64,000 nt of DNA, from positions 1-64,000 of the forward strand of contig SMWF01000061.1 in assembly GCA_004357385.1 (NCBI GenBank), read 5' to 3'. The stretch is from Gammaproteobacteria bacterium. Lineage in GTDB: Bacteria; Pseudomonadota; Gammaproteobacteria; Pseudomonadales; Azotimanducaceae. The notes below the pieces were generated by a model, which saw nothing but the letters and a program-made list of their open reading frames with translations, had not been told where the DNA came from and ran no database searches. The number at the start of each line of letters is the position of its first letter. Positions within the stretch are counted from its first letter, which is position 1. Of the stretch, positions 40,336 through 50,389 are shown one piece after another. The position numbers and the translations under genes are program-made.

Positions 40336-41619
40336 GTGGCGGATGACAAGGACGGCAAGGGCGACGAGTCCAGCAAATTGCTGTACTGCTCCTTCTGCGG
40401 AAAGAGCCAGCACGAAGTACGTAAGCTGATCGCCGGCCCCTCCGTATTCATCTGTGATGAATGCGTTGAGCTGTGCAACGACATCATCCGCGAGGAGGTC
40501 CAGGAGTCGGCTGAGTCCGCCGACGGTGAGAAACTGCCCATCCCTCAGGAAATCAAGGCGATTCTCGATGAGTATGTCATTGGCCAGGAACATGCCAAGA
40601 AGGTATTGTCGGTCGCGGTCTACAACCACTACAAGCGGCTCAATTACAGCGCCAAAAAGGACGAAGTCGAACTTTCCAAATCGAACATACTGTTGATCGG
40701 TCCCACCGGTAGCGGCAAGACGTTACTTGCGGAGACGTTGGCACGTTTGCTCGATGTGCCTTTCACCATCGCTGATGCGACGACGCTCACCGAAGCGGGC
40801 TATGTCGGCGAAGATGTCGAGAACATCATTCAGAAGCTGCTGCAGAAGTGCGAGTACGATGTTGAGCGCGCGCAGGTCGGTATCGTCTATATCGACGAGA
40901 TCGACAAGATCTCCCGAAAATCGGACAACCCCTCGATTACCCGGGACGTATCCGGGGAGGGCGTGCAGCAGGCGCTGTTGAAGCTCATCGAGGGCACGAT
41001 TGCATCGGTACCGCCCCAGGGCGGTAGGAAACACCCGCAACAGGAATTCCTGCAGGTCGATACCAGCAGTATGCTGTTCATCTGCGGTGGCGCATTCGCC
41101 GGGCTCGAAAAGGTGATTATCGACCGCTCGGACAAGAGCGGCATCGGCTTCGGCGCCCAGGTGAAGGGCGAAGACGAACGTAGCAGCATTGGTGACACGC
41201 TGCGCGAAGTTGAGCCCGAGGACCTGATCAAGTACGGCCTCATTCCGGAATTCGTTGGCCGCCTGCCCGTGGTGGCCACCCTCGAAGAACTCGACGTCGA
41301 CGCGCTCGTGCGGATTCTGACCGAGCCGAAGAATTCACTGACCAAGCAGTACACCAAACTGTTCGAGATGGAAGGCGTGGAAGTCGACTTCCGCGATGAC
41401 GCGCTGCGCGCCGTTGCCGAGAAGGCAATGGACCGTAAGACCGGCGCGCGTGGTTTGCGCTCGATTCTCGAATCCGTCCTGCTTCACACCATGTACGATC
41501 TCCCGTCCACCGATGGCGTCACCAAGGTCGTTATCGACGGCAGCGTGATCAACGGCGACAGCGAGCCGATGTTGCTGTATGAAAACGTCGACAAGGCCAA
41601 AGCGGCGCCTGAAGATTGA
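40336..41619 (+). CDS. clpX: ATP-dependent Clp protease ATP-binding subunit ClpX
   Basis: An AAA+ unfoldase that feeds ClpP. The 427 residues start with a zinc-binding domain ([11 protein letters not shown] and CDECVELC), followed by Walker A GPTGSGKT, Walker B VYIDEIDK, the ClpP-contact loop SGIGFGAQ and the sensor-2 region [15 protein letters not shown] 40336 has GAGG about 7 bp upstream and gives the expected length; GTG 40321 is in frame. A CTTGAAA box at 40275-40281 resembles a sigma32 -35, but no good -10 follows. Confidence 0.96.
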   Translation: MADDKDGKGDESSKLLYCSFCGKSQHEVRKLIAGPSVFICDECVELCNDIIREEVQESAESADGEKLPIPQEIKAILDEYVIGQEHAKKVLSVAVYNHYKRLNYSAKKDEVELSKSNILLIGPTGSGKTLLAETLARLLDVPFTIADATTLTEAGYVGEDVENIIQKLLQKCEYDVERAQVGIVYIDEIDKISRKSDNPSITRDVSGEGVQQALLKLIEGTIASVPPQGGRKHPQQEFLQVDTSSMLFICGGAFAGLEKVIIDRSDKSGIGFGAQVKGEDERSSIGDTLREVEPEDLIKYGLIPEFVGRLPVVATLEELDVDALVRILTEPKNSLTKQYTKLFEMEGVEVDFRDDALRAVAEKAMDRKTGARGLRSILESVLLHTMYDLPSTDGVTKVVIDGSVINGDSEPMLLYENVDKAKAAPED

Positions 41620-41641
41620 GGTCAGTATAGATTGCGTGATT

Positions 41642-41671
41642 CTTAAAAGAGGGGCCGGCACGGCCCCTTTC
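41642..41671 (+). promoter_or_regulatory. Possible heat-shock (sigma32) promoter of lon
   Basis: CTTAAAA at 41642-41648 and CCCCTTTC at 41664-41671 are 15 bp apart and resemble the sigma32 -35 (CTTGAAA) and -10 (CCCCATNT) elements. lon is a heat-shock gene in E. coli. The match is imperfect and overlaps a hairpin, so this is tentative. Confidence 0.3.
41651..41670 (+). terminator. Likely rho-independent terminator after clpX
   Basis: GGGGCC (41651-41656) pairs with GGCCCC (41662-41667) around GGCAC, followed by TTT. The flanking A-rich upstream sequence can extend the stem slightly. The T-run is short, so some read-through into lon is possible. Confidence 0.5.
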
Positions 41672-41694
41672 ACTATAGGGTACCCAGACCGAAG

Positions 41695-44130
41695 ATGACC
41701 GATCAACACGACGAGATTGTGACCGACATTCCGGTTCTGCCGCTGCGCGACATGGTGGTGTATCCCCATGGCGTGCAGCCCCTGTTTGTGGGCACACAAC
41801 GTTCGATTCGTGCACTCGAGGCGGCCATGGCGAAGGACAAGCAGGTGCTGCTGATTGCCAAGCGCGAGGCTGAAACCGAAACACCGGAGCGCGACGACCT
41901 GTATGAAATCGGTACGATCGCCACGCTGTTGCAACTGCTGAAGCTGCCCGATGGAACCGTAAAAGTACTGGTTGAGGGCGGTCGCCGGGCGCGCGTCCTC
42001 GAGTTGGACGACAGTGGTGAGTACCTGTTCGCAGATGTCGAGCAACTGGAGGAAACCCTCGATACCGAAAGCCCGGAGTCGATCGTCCGTTCCGTATTGT
42101 CCCGCTTCGAACAATATGCTCAGGTCAAGAAGAACATTCCTGAGGAAGTTGTCGCCTCGTTGTCGGGAATCGACGATCCGGGTCGACTGTTGGACACGAT
42201 CGCGGCGCAGATGAGCATCGGCCTCGAAGAGCGCCAGCAGATTCTGGAGAACATCGATATCGAGTCGCGTCTCCAGCGCGTGCTCGGCTTCATGGATGCC
42301 GAGGTCGACGTGTACCAGATGGAAAAACGCATCCGTGGCCGCGTCAAGAAGCAGATGGAGAAGAGTCAGCGCGAGTACTACCTGAATGAGCAGATGAAGG
42401 CCATTCAGAAAGAACTTGGTGACCTCGAAGATGTGCCCGACGAGTTTGAGGATCTGGCCAACCGGATCGAACGGTCCGGCATGGGCAAGGATGCCCGGGA
42501 GAAAGCGGTCGGCGAGCTCAACAAGCTGAAGATGATGTCGCCCATGTCAGCCGAGGCGACGGTCGTGCGCAGCTATCTGGACTGGATGCTGGGCGTCCCC
42601 TGGAAAAAGAAAAGCCGGGTCCGTCGAGACCTTGCCCAGGCACAGAAGATCCTGGATGAAGACCACTACGGGCTCGAGGAGGTCAAGGAGCGAATCCTGG
42701 AGTACCTCGCCGTGCAGGGTCGCGTACGACGTGTGAAGGGGCCGGTGCTGTGTCTGGTGGGCCCTCCGGGGGTAGGCAAGACGTCGTTGGGCGAATCCGT
42801 CGCGCGTGCAACCAATCGAAAATTCGTGCGTATGGCGCTGGGTGGGGTCCGTGACGAGGCCGAGATTCGTGGCCATCGCCGGACGTACATCGGTTCCATG
42901 CCGGGCAAGATTCTACAGAAGATCTCCAAAGTGGGGGTTCGTAATCCGCTGTTCCTGCTCGATGAGGTCGACAAGATGGGTATGGACTTCCGCGGCGACC
43001 CGGCGTCGGCGCTGCTGGAAGTGCTGGACCCGGAACAGAACAACACCTTCAACGACCACTATCTGGAAGTGGACTACGATCTGTCAGACGTGTTTTTCAT
43101 CTGTACGTCGAACTCCATGAACATTCCGGCGGCGCTGCTCGATCGGATGGAACTGATACGTCTGCCGGGATACACAGAACACGAGAAGCTGAACATTGCG
43201 ACGCGCTACCTCGCGCCCAAGCAGAAGCGCCTCAACGGCATCGGCGAGCACGACCTGGAGATCACCGATGACGCGGTGGTGCAGCTGATTCGCTACTACA
43301 CCCGGGAAGCGGGGGTGCGCGGGCTGGAACGGGAGATCGCGAAGTTCTGCCGCAAGTTTGTCAAAGCTCAGGCGTTGGGCGAATCTGAAGTTCAGGTCCG
43401 GATCACCGCCGATGATGTAGAGACGCACAATGGCGTTCGAAAATACTCTTACGGCCGTGCCGAAGAGCGAAACCAGATCGGCATCGTTACCGGACTGGCA
43501 TGGACTCAAGTGGGCGGGGAGTTGCTCAACATCGAAGCCGTGGCAGTCCCGGGAAAGGGCGTTCAGACGAAAACCGGATCGCTGGGCGATGTCATGCAGG
43601 AGTCGATTCAGGCCGCGTTGACCTTTGTCCGCAGTCGTGCCACATCGCTCGGGATTCCAGATAACTTTCATGAGAACAAAGACATACACGTTCATGTGCC
43701 CGAAGGCGCGACGCCCAAGGACGGCCCCAGCGCAGGTATCGGGATGTGCACTGCCATGGTTTCGGTTCTCACGGGCATTCCGGTCAAAGCCGAGGTGGCC
43801 ATGACTGGTGAGATCACCCTGCGCGGTCAGGTGTTGCCCGTCGGCGGACTCAAAGAGAAACTGCTCGCTGCGCATCGCGGCGGAATCAGGACGGTCATCA
43901 TTCCTGACGAGAATGAGCGCGATTTGAAGGAGATTCCGGATAACGTCAAGCAGGACCTCGACATTCGACCCGTGAGGTGGATGGACGAGGTGCTCGACAT
44001 CGCGCTCGAGCGCATGCCGAAGCCGGTGGATCAGTCAGCGGATGACCCGGGAAAAGTCGTTGTCAAAGATCCCGGGGCTGATCCGGGCAGTGTAAAGGAC
44101 AGCGACACAATGCAGGTCAAAAGGCATTGA
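41695..44130 (+). CDS. lon: ATP-dependent protease Lon
   Basis: An AAA+ serine protease for misfolded and regulatory proteins. The 811 residues show an N-terminal LON domain ([14 protein letters not shown]), Walker [12 protein letters not shown], and the catalytic dyad Ser679 (DGPSAGIGM) and Lys722 ([10 protein letters not shown]), at the same numbers as E. coli. The last 35 residues form an acidic, Lys-containing tail. It sits between clpX and hupB as in most gammaproteobacteria. Confidence 0.98.
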   Translation: MTDQHDEIVTDIPVLPLRDMVVYPHGVQPLFVGTQRSIRALEAAMAKDKQVLLIAKREAETETPERDDLYEIGTIATLLQLLKLPDGTVKVLVEGGRRARVLELDDSGEYLFADVEQLEETLDTESPESIVRSVLSRFEQYAQVKKNIPEEVVASLSGIDDPGRLLDTIAAQMSIGLEERQQILENIDIESRLQRVLGFMDAEVDVYQMEKRIRGRVKKQMEKSQREYYLNEQMKAIQKELGDLEDVPDEFEDLANRIERSGMGKDAREKAVGELNKLKMMSPMSAEATVVRSYLDWMLGVPWKKKSRVRRDLAQAQKILDEDHYGLEEVKERILEYLAVQGRVRRVKGPVLCLVGPPGVGKTSLGESVARATNRKFVRMALGGVRDEAEIRGHRRTYIGSMPGKILQKISKVGVRNPLFLLDEVDKMGMDFRGDPASALLEVLDPEQNNTFNDHYLEVDYDLSDVFFICTSNSMNIPAALLDRMELIRLPGYTEHEKLNIATRYLAPKQKRLNGIGEHDLEITDDAVVQLIRYYTREAGVRGLEREIAKFCRKFVKAQALGESEVQVRITADDVETHNGVRKYSYGRAEERNQIGIVTGLAWTQVGGELLNIEAVAVPGKGVQTKTGSLGDVMQESIQAALTFVRSRATSLGIPDNFHENKDIHVHVPEGATPKDGPSAGIGMCTAMVSVLTGIPVKAEVAMTGEITLRGQVLPVGGLKEKLLAAHRGGIRTVIIPDENERDLKEIPDNVKQDLDIRPVRWMDEVLDIALERMPKPVDQSADDPGKVVVKDPGADPGSVKDSDTMQVKRH

Positions 44131-44185
44131 AAGGCCAGTAAACTAGCTGAAAGTTGCTTAATCGAGTCACAATCGTGCAGATTCC

Positions 44186-44215
44186 TTGACAGTGCTTTTT
44201 TGGTGTTGGTATAAA
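44186..44215 (+). promoter_or_regulatory. Near-consensus sigma70 promoter of hupB
   Basis: TTGACA (44186-44191, perfect) and TATAAA (44210-44215, one mismatch) are 18 bp apart. The transcript would start near 44222, leaving a leader of about 65 nt to hupB. It is one of the two strongest promoters visible in the window, matching the abundance of HU. Confidence 0.85.
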
Positions 44216-44288
44216 CCGAGGCACTTCCCGCGATGCGTGCAGACGCACGTAACAACAACTACTCCATATCTCATTTGAGGGGCGCAGT

Positions 44289-44567
44289 GTGAATAAAACT
44301 GAACTGGTTGACAAAATTGCTGAGGCGGCGGACATCTCCAAGGCTTCGGCAGCGAGGGCATTGGAAGCCACGCTTGATACGATAACCGCGGCACTCCAGG
44401 CATCGGATCCGGTAGTGCTGGTTGGCTTCGGTACCTTCAATGCGAGGGATCGGGCGGCTCGAATGGGACGTAACCCGCAGACCGGTGCGCCAATTCAGAT
44501 CAAGGCTGCGCGAGTTCCGTCCTTCAAAGCGGGCAAGGCGTTGAAGGCAGCGCTCAACCCACAGTGA
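44289..44567 (+). CDS. hupB: DNA-binding protein HU (beta type)
   Basis: A small nucleoid protein that bends and compacts DNA. The 92 residues begin [19 protein letters not shown] and include the GFGTF turn and the DNA-binding arm with [11 protein letters not shown]. It begins with GTG 44289 after a GAGG ribosome site. Its own promoter and terminator mark it as a separate unit between lon and ppiD. Confidence 0.97.
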   Translation: MNKTELVDKIAEAADISKASAARALEATLDTITAALQASDPVVLVGFGTFNARDRAARMGRNPQTGAPIQIKAARVPSFKAGKALKAALNPQ

Positions 44568-44616
44568 TTTGACGGCGCCGCGTGGCGGTGCCGGCCAGTC
44601 TCGATGGCTACTCGAT

Positions 44617-44647
44617 GAGAGGCGCAGTTTCTGCGCCTCTCGCTTTT
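44617..44647 (+). terminator. Rho-independent terminator of hupB
   Basis: A perfect 11-bp stem (GAGAGGCGCAG at 44617-44627, CTGCGCCTCTC at 44631-44641) with a TTT loop is followed by GC and TTTT. It is the clearest intrinsic terminator in the window. Confidence 0.9.
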
Positions 44648-44708
44648 GGATGCGCCGGGTGGCCCACCCTGGCCCACGATGGCGCGTGAGTGTAGACGGA
44701 GGCATTAG

Positions 44709-46604
44709 ATGCTCCAGAAGATGCGCGACAGCGCGCAGGGTTTTGTTGGCAAGATGGTGGGGGGAGTCATCATCGTCGTTCTCACGATGTTTGGCTTTGG
44801 CGCGTTCACGGCGTTCGTGAACGATGATCCGGCCGTGGCTAGTGTCAACGGCGAGGACATCAGCCGTGCGGAACTCGGCCTCGAGATCGAGCGCCAACGC
44901 CGGCGAATTCTCAATCAGATGGGTGAAGGCGCTGATCCGGACCTGATCGACGTGGTGTCGCTGCAGGGGTCCGTGCTCGAGAGCATGATCAATCGAACGC
45001 TGCTCAGCCAGGCGGCGGACGACATGAGGTTAACCGTCGCAGAAAGTGAGGTCGACGTCTATTTCCGTGAGAATCCACAGTTCCAGGTGGCCGGACAGTA
45101 CGAGCCAGCGTTGGTACGCAGAGTGTTGAACAGCCTGGGACACACGCCGACGTCGTTCCGGCGTGACCTCAAGCGCAGTCTGAGGATGGCCCAACTCAAT
45201 GGGGCCTTGACCACGACTACACTGGTCACGGATTGGGAGACACGACAATTGGCGGCGCTGCTTTCGCAGACCCGGGACATTGCGTTTTTGAGTTTCGATC
45301 CCCTGGAATTGGAAGCCGGCATCGAGTTGGACGAGCAGGCTGTGGAAGACTACTACCTTGCCAACGAAGCAGATTTCATGACCACCGAGTCGATCGACGT
45401 CGTCTATGTTTCGTTGACGCTGGCCGACCTGCTGGCGGACGAATCGATCGACGTGTCAGCCGATGCGATCCAGGCGAGCTACCAGGAAAGTCTGGAGGCG
45501 TTCGAACGGGTCGACGAACGACGCGCCTCGCATATCCTGCTGGAAGTCAACGCGGCGCGGGACGAAGCCGAGACGCTTGGCTTGGCCGAATCCATTCTCG
45601 AACGGGTCGAGCAGGGTGAGGCGTTTGCCGAACTGGCACGCGAGCTATCCGAAGATCCGGGCTCTGCCGAGTCCGGCGGTGATCTGGGTTTTGTCGCCAA
45701 GGGCGCCTTCGTCCCCGAATTCGAAGCGGCGATGTGGGCGCTTGAGATCGGTACGGTATCGCAACCCGTTCGCTCGGAGTTCGGCGTGCATCTGATCCTC
45801 GTTACCGAGGCGCGTACGCCGGAGTATCCCGAGTTCGAGGCCGTGCGCGATGCGATTGAATCGACGCTTCGCGCGGCACAGGCCGCGACGCTCTACGCAG
45901 AGCGGGTTCGACGGATGGATGAACTCGCATTCGAGATGACCGACGGGCTCGATGGGCTGGCGGACCATTTTGGACTGACCGTCGAGCGTGCCACGGGAAT
46001 CACCCAGGCCGGAACCGAAGGACCATTCGCGAATGCCCGGCTTCGCAACGCTGCATTTTCCGAGGATGTACTCGATCAGGGGTTCAACAGCGCAGTGGTG
46101 GATCTGGGCGACCGCGCGACGGTGGTACGGTTGACCGAACAGCATCTGCCCGAACTCAAGCCACTGGCCGAGGTGTCTGATGAGATCCGCGCCGTGCTCA
46201 TCGCTCGCGAAGCCCAGGATCGCGCGGCCGACGCTGCCCACACCGCCTATCAGGCACTGATCGATGGGGCGGCGAGCTCACTGGTTGCGGCCGAGTCTCA
46301 GGCCAAATGGGTGATGTTGAGCAAGAGCCGGCGGCAGAGCCCGAGTGTCGATCCGGCAATCACGCGCGAAGCGTTTCGCTTGCCGCGTCCAATGGGTATC
46401 GACCGGGCGGTGGGAAGCACCCGGACCGGAAGCGGGGTTGAAGTTGTGATCACCGTCACCGCGGTCAAGGAAGGCGACTATGGCGCGTTGACGGAAGCTG
46501 AGCGCAGCCGTCTGCGGGCCCAGCTGTCGCGTAACGCGGGTGATCGCGACTTTGGAAGCCTGTTTCAGGATCTAAGGGATGCCGCCAGCATCGATCGTTC
46601 CTGA
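44709..46604 (+). CDS. ppiD: Peptidyl-prolyl isomerase / periplasmic chaperone PpiD
   Basis: It is anchored in the inner membrane facing the periplasm and assists proteins leaving the Sec translocon. The 631 residues have one N-terminal transmembrane helix (GGVIIVVLTMFGFGAFTAFV), a SurA-like chaperone region, and a parvulin domain around residues 265-365 (RRASHILLEV, LGFVAKGAFVPEFE, SEFGVHLILV). GGAGG precedes ATG 44709. The hupB-ppiD order is conserved. Confidence 0.95.
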   Translation: MLQKMRDSAQGFVGKMVGGVIIVVLTMFGFGAFTAFVNDDPAVASVNGEDISRAELGLEIERQRRRILNQMGEGADPDLIDVVSLQGSVLESMINRTLLSQAADDMRLTVAESEVDVYFRENPQFQVAGQYEPALVRRVLNSLGHTPTSFRRDLKRSLRMAQLNGALTTTTLVTDWETRQLAALLSQTRDIAFLSFDPLELEAGIELDEQAVEDYYLANEADFMTTESIDVVYVSLTLADLLADESIDVSADAIQASYQESLEAFERVDERRASHILLEVNAARDEAETLGLAESILERVEQGEAFAELARELSEDPGSAESGGDLGFVAKGAFVPEFEAAMWALEIGTVSQPVRSEFGVHLILVTEARTPEYPEFEAVRDAIESTLRAAQAATLYAERVRRMDELAFEMTDGLDGLADHFGLTVERATGITQAGTEGPFANARLRNAAFSEDVLDQGFNSAVVDLGDRATVVRLTEQHLPELKPLAEVSDEIRAVLIAREAQDRAADAAHTAYQALIDGAASSLVAAESQAKWVMLSKSRRQSPSVDPAITREAFRLPRPMGIDRAVGSTRTGSGVEVVITVTAVKEGDYGALTEAERSRLRAQLSRNAGDRDFGSLFQDLRDAASIDRS

Positions 46605-46652
46605 CTGCGGGCTTTTACGACGCTCCGCAGGAGTTTAGAACCCCCCAGGGTT
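46605..46652. terminator. Weak hairpins between convergent ppiD and mltD
   Basis: CTGCGG (46605-46610) can pair with CCGCAG (46625-46630) across a 14-nt loop. AACCC (46639-46643) pairs with GGGTT (46648-46652) next to TTTT. Either could terminate ppiD, but both are weak. Confidence 0.3.
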
Positions 46653-48200
46653 TTACGAAAAGTTGCCGATGATCGATACCCACAGGACGAGGCGCTGCCC
46701 TGGCTGCAGATAGTCGGCAACGTTCAGCCGGTTCCAGCGCGCGATGTCGCGAATCTTCACCCCGTATCGGGCGGCGATTCGCGCCAGCGAATCGCCGGAT
46801 CGTACCTTGTAGCGAATCTTTCGATCAGCGCTTTTCCCCGGGACGCTCAGCGTCTGGCCCACACGCAAGGGGCGTCGCGGATCCAGCCGGTTGGCGCGCA
46901 CCAACGCATTGACGCTGGTCGCGTAGCGGCGACTGATCGTCCACAGCGAATCACCCGCAACCACCTGGTAGCTGCCGCCGCGCCGGGCTAGCAGCGGGTT
47001 TTGCCGAACCTGACCGGGGTTCATGCGTGTCGTTGGAATCAACAACGTGGCGCCGCTACGGATGAGGTGCCCGGAGAGCGAGTTGCTGGATTTGATCGCG
47101 GCAACGCTGGTGTTGTGGCGTTGCGCGATGCTGCCGAGAGTGTCGCCGCTCTTGACCACGTAGCGGGTCCAGCGAATCCCGTCTTTAGGATAACTGCGCA
47201 TCGCTAGACTCACCGCGGTGCTACGTTCGGTGGGAACGATCAGGCGGTGTGGCCCGTCGGGCGGTGTGGCGCCACGGTTCAGACCCGGGTTGAAGCGAAA
47301 GATCTCGTCGATCGGCAGATCGGCGAGCCGGGCGAGCGTACTCAGATCGATCTGGGCGTCGAGGTCGTGGATCACGAAGGCGGGCGCTGACGACAGCGAC
47401 GGCACCTGCAGTCCGATCAACTCCGGGTCTTCGATGGCTCGCGCAAGCGCCAACAGCCGGGGAACGTAGCGCCGCGTTTCGCCGGGCAACTCGAGTTCCC
47501 AGAAGCTCCTGCCCGGGGAACGTTTGATGGCCCGGTAGACGCGACTTGCGCCCGCGTTGTAGGCGGCAATCGCTAGCAACCAGTCGTCGAAGCGACCGTG
47601 CAGATACTCCAGATGGTCGAGGGCCGCACGCGTGGAATCGATCGGGTCCCGGCGGCCGTCGTACCACCAGTTCATACGCACACCGTAGTGCCGTGCGGTT
47701 GCCGGGAGCAATTGCCACAGTCCGGCTGCGCCGCTGGAGGAGAACGCGTAGGGGTCGAGGGTGCTTTCGATGATGGGTAGCAGGGCAATCTCCGTGGGCA
47801 TGCCACGCTGTTCAACCGACTCGACCAGATACGCGAGATAGCGTGTGGCGCGAGGCTGAATTCGTTCCAGCAGATCTGGCTGCTGCGCAAGCCAATCGAG
47901 CGCCTCGCGCACAGCGGCGCGATCCGCAGCGTGCTCGAGCGCGAAACCGCCGCGCAGTTTGCTCCAGAGGGTCGGGACCGTCGGGACCCCTGGGTCCACC
48001 GCTGGGGCTGCTGGTGCCGCTGGACGCGGTAGCTTCGCGGGGCCCGTGATGGAGGGTGGAATGGGCGCGACCGGCTCGTCAGATCGGGTGCGTTCGGTGG
48101 TGTCTGGTTCCAGGTTGGGTGTCGCGATGCAACCGTGCAGGCTGCAGGCGAGCACCAGCCAGAGGGTGCCGAGCGGGAGATGCTGACGTGCGAACTTCAT
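46653..48200 (-). CDS. mltD: Membrane-bound lytic murein transglycosylase D
   Basis: It cleaves peptidoglycan glycan strands, leaving anhydro-muramic ends. The 515 residues start with a lipoprotein signal (SLHGC, lipidated Cys24), a Pro/Ala linker, and a family-1 SLT domain with the catalytic Glu in LLPIIESTLDPYA and the SSSGAAGLWQLLPATA motif. Three LysM repeats follow (RYVVKSGDTLGSIAQ, SYQVVAGDSLWTISRR, RYKVRSGDSLARIAARY). It is divergent from the methyltransferase-rnhA-dnaQ run as in E. coli, but gloB is missing between them. Confidence 0.94.
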   Translation of the reverse strand: MKFARQHLPLGTLWLVLACSLHGCIATPNLEPDTTERTRSDEPVAPIPPSITGPAKLPRPAAPAAPAVDPGVPTVPTLWSKLRGGFALEHAADRAAVREALDWLAQQPDLLERIQPRATRYLAYLVESVEQRGMPTEIALLPIIESTLDPYAFSSSGAAGLWQLLPATARHYGVRMNWWYDGRRDPIDSTRAALDHLEYLHGRFDDWLLAIAAYNAGASRVYRAIKRSPGRSFWELELPGETRRYVPRLLALARAIEDPELIGLQVPSLSSAPAFVIHDLDAQIDLSTLARLADLPIDEIFRFNPGLNRGATPPDGPHRLIVPTERSTAVSLAMRSYPKDGIRWTRYVVKSGDTLGSIAQRHNTSVAAIKSSNSLSGHLIRSGATLLIPTTRMNPGQVRQNPLLARRGGSYQVVAGDSLWTISRRYATSVNALVRANRLDPRRPLRVGQTLSVPGKSADRKIRYKVRSGDSLARIAARYGVKIRDIARWNRLNVADYLQPGQRLVLWVSIIGNFS

Positions 48201-48212
48201 CCGTGACCGATG

Positions 48213-48283
48213 CCTTTGACCGTGCTTCCCGATTACCTTTGACCGTGCTGCGCCCGATTACCTTTGACCGTGCTGCGCACGGG
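48213..48283 (+). repeat. Three tandem 23-25-bp repeats in the mltD/methyltransferase spacer
   Basis: Units start CCTTTGACCGTGCT at 48213, 48236 and 48261; the first two end CCGATTA. Each contains TTGACC, a five-of-six match to a -35 hexamer. The third (TTGACC 48264-48269) is followed after 17 bp by CAAAAT (48287-48292), a plausible -10 for the methyltransferase gene. Confidence 0.8.
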
Positions 48284-48345
48284 CTGCAAAATGCTCGCCA
48301 ACTTTGCGGTATGGTTTACGGCGTGGCAAGCAGTGACGGACGAGC

Positions 48346-49158
48346 GTGAGCAACGCTGAGATACGCGGCGGTTCCCCAGCGGAGGCCGACGATGCAGGGT
48401 CCCGGGTCGCCGCGGCACTGGCCATCTGGTTCGAATCCGATCCGGGCAGAGAGATTGTCGGACAGGAAACCGAATTGCTGCTGGAAGGCGCGCGTCGTTT
48501 TCACGGCGATTCGATGTTGTGGCTCGGTCCGGTTTCCCTTGGACACCTCGACCTCGACCGATGCATGGTCCGGCAGCGGATCTTCGGAGCGCTGGCGCAG
48601 GACAGCGCCCGTCGCTCACGGGCAACTTCGTACGTAGGCGCCATGGAGAGCCTGCCGTTCGCCGCGGCAAGCCTCGATGCCGTGGTATTGCACCATGCGC
48701 TCGATTGCGCTGCTGACAGTCGTGTGGCGATGAGTGAGGTCGCGCGCGCGTTGCGACCAGGGGGCCGTCTACTGATCTGCGGTTTCAATCCGTACAGCTT
48801 CTGGGGTATCCGTCCCTGGTGGGCCCGGCTACGCCGCGACGCGTTCACCGGTACTCGTTTTGTCAGCCCGATCCGGGTTCTGGATTGGCTGGCGGTCCTG
48901 GGGCTCGAGATTGACGACCCGGTACAGTATGCCGTCTACCGGCCGCCGCTCGGCGCGGCGAAGACCGACTATCGACGGCTGGGCTGGTTGCGTCGGCAGT
49001 TGGGCCGTTGGCAGATACCCTTTGGCGGCGTGTACGTCATCCTGGCGCGAAAGAAAGCCACGGCAGGCATCGAAGCGAAGGTGACGCGGCGGTTCGGGAA
49101 ACGACCCGTATTGGTGCCGACGCCTTTGCCGAAGCCCACCGCGCGACACGGCGCCTGA
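48346..49158 (+). CDS. Class I SAM-dependent methyltransferase (YafS-like)
   Basis: A 270-residue methyltransferase of unknown substrate. The N-terminal SAM motif is atypical ([13 protein letters not shown]), but the motif after it is clear: [20 protein letters not shown] and the following [24 protein letters not shown]. This combination and the position before rnhA-dnaQ match yafS-type genes. It begins with GTG 48346; the stop overlaps the rnhA start (TGATG). Confidence 0.8.
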   Translation: MSNAEIRGGSPAEADDAGSRVAAALAIWFESDPGREIVGQETELLLEGARRFHGDSMLWLGPVSLGHLDLDRCMVRQRIFGALAQDSARRSRATSYVGAMESLPFAAASLDAVVLHHALDCAADSRVAMSEVARALRPGGRLLICGFNPYSFWGIRPWWARLRRDAFTGTRFVSPIRVLDWLAVLGLEIDDPVQYAVYRPPLGAAKTDYRRLGWLRRQLGRWQIPFGGVYVILARKKATAGIEAKVTRRFGKRPVLVPTPLPKPTARHGA

Positions 49159-49604
49159 TGGGTCTCGTCGTCATTTACACGGACGGTGCATGTCGCGGCA
49201 ATCCCGGACCGGGCGGTTGGGCGGCGTTGCTACGCTCGGGAGACACCGAGAAGGTGCTCAGCGGGGCGGAGCGGGACACCACCAACAACCGCATGGAACT
49301 GATGGCTGCGATCGGAGCGTTAGAGGCGCTGAAGCGGTCGTGTCAGGTGCGGCTCACCACCGACTCCGAGTACGTCCGCCAGGGCGTGACGCGCTGGATT
49401 AACGGGTGGAAACGCAACGGCTGGCGGACCTCGCAGAAAAAACCGGTCAAGAACCGGGACCTCTGGGAGCGCCTGGATGCCTCGCTCGGCAATCATGAGA
49501 TCGAATGGTGCTGGGTCAAGGGGCACAGTGGCGAACCGAGTAACGAACGCGCAGATCTGGAAGCCAACCTCGCCATCGACCGCATGCTCGAGGCCAACAC
49601 GTGA
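49158..49604 (+). CDS. rnhA: Ribonuclease HI
   Basis: It cleaves RNA in RNA-DNA hybrids, removing R-loops and primers. The 148 residues keep the four carboxylates: Asp9 in [14 protein letters not shown], Glu in NNRMELMAA, Asp in TTDSEYV and Asp in SNERADLEA. The [20 protein letters not shown] basic protrusion is complete. ATG 49158 is coupled to the methyltransferase; the stop overlaps dnaQ (GTGA). Confidence 0.97.
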   Translation: MGLVVIYTDGACRGNPGPGGWAALLRSGDTEKVLSGAERDTTNNRMELMAAIGALEALKRSCQVRLTTDSEYVRQGVTRWINGWKRNGWRTSQKKPVKNRDLWERLDASLGNHEIEWCWVKGHSGEPSNERADLEANLAIDRMLEANT

Positions 49605-50389
49605 GACAGGTGGTGCTGGATACCGAGACCACGGGATTGGAAGCCGAGCGGGGCCACAAGATCGTTGAAATCGGGGCCGTCGAAGTGATCGATAGACGTC
49701 TGAGCGGACGCCGGTTTCATCACTATCTGAATCCTGATCGAGACATCGATGATGCAGCGATGGAGGTGCACGGTCTCACGCGGGAGTTCCTCGCAGACAA
49801 GCCCCGGTTCGCAGAGGTGGCCGACGAACTGCTGGACTTCATCCGCGGTGCGGAACTGGTCATTCACAATGCCGGTTTCGATGTGTCGTTTCTCGATCGC
49901 GAGCTTGCGGCGATGGAAGGGCAGCCAGGCTGCATTCGGGATTTCTGTGTGGTGACGGATTCACTTGCGCTGGCCCGCCACAAACACCCGGGCCAGAAGA
50001 ACAATCTCGACGCGTTGTGCCGGCGCTACGCTGTGGATAATTCGCAGCGCGATTTGCACGGCGCGCTGCTGGATGCCGAAATTCTCGCCGATGTGTATCT
50101 GGCTATGACCGGTGGTCAGACGGCGCTGTTCGCCGATGACGCGCAGGCGTCGGTCGCGCCGGGCGATCAGAAACCGTTTGTCTGGCCCTCGCAAGGGTTC
50201 CCGGAAGGGTCCCCGGACGGGTCGGCGCAAGCGCCTCGATTCCGGGTGGTCAGGGCCAACGCCGAAGAGCTTGCGCTGCATGAACAACGCCTCGCGGCAA
50301 TCGACGATGCGTCCGGCGGGATCTGCGTGTGGCGGCGGCTGGTCAACGGCGCCGATGAGCAGACCTCAGAGCAGATAGTGGACGCATAG
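49601..50389 (+). CDS. dnaQ: DNA polymerase III epsilon subunit (proofreading exonuclease)
   Basis: The 3'-5' proofreading nuclease of the replicase. The 262 residues begin [14 protein letters not shown] (ExoI, Asp7/Glu9), followed by [14 protein letters not shown] (ExoII) and [21 protein letters not shown] (ExoIII-epsilon). A C-terminal tail for binding the alpha subunit follows. GTG 49601 overlaps rnhA. The 3' end overlaps convergent nhaB by 24 bp. Confidence 0.96.
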   Translation: MRQVVLDTETTGLEAERGHKIVEIGAVEVIDRRLSGRRFHHYLNPDRDIDDAAMEVHGLTREFLADKPRFAEVADELLDFIRGAELVIHNAGFDVSFLDRELAAMEGQPGCIRDFCVVTDSLALARHKHPGQKNNLDALCRRYAVDNSQRDLHGALLDAEILADVYLAMTGGQTALFADDAQASVAPGDQKPFVWPSQGFPEGSPDGSAQAPRFRVVRANAEELALHEQRLAAIDDASGGICVWRRLVNGADEQTSEQIVDA

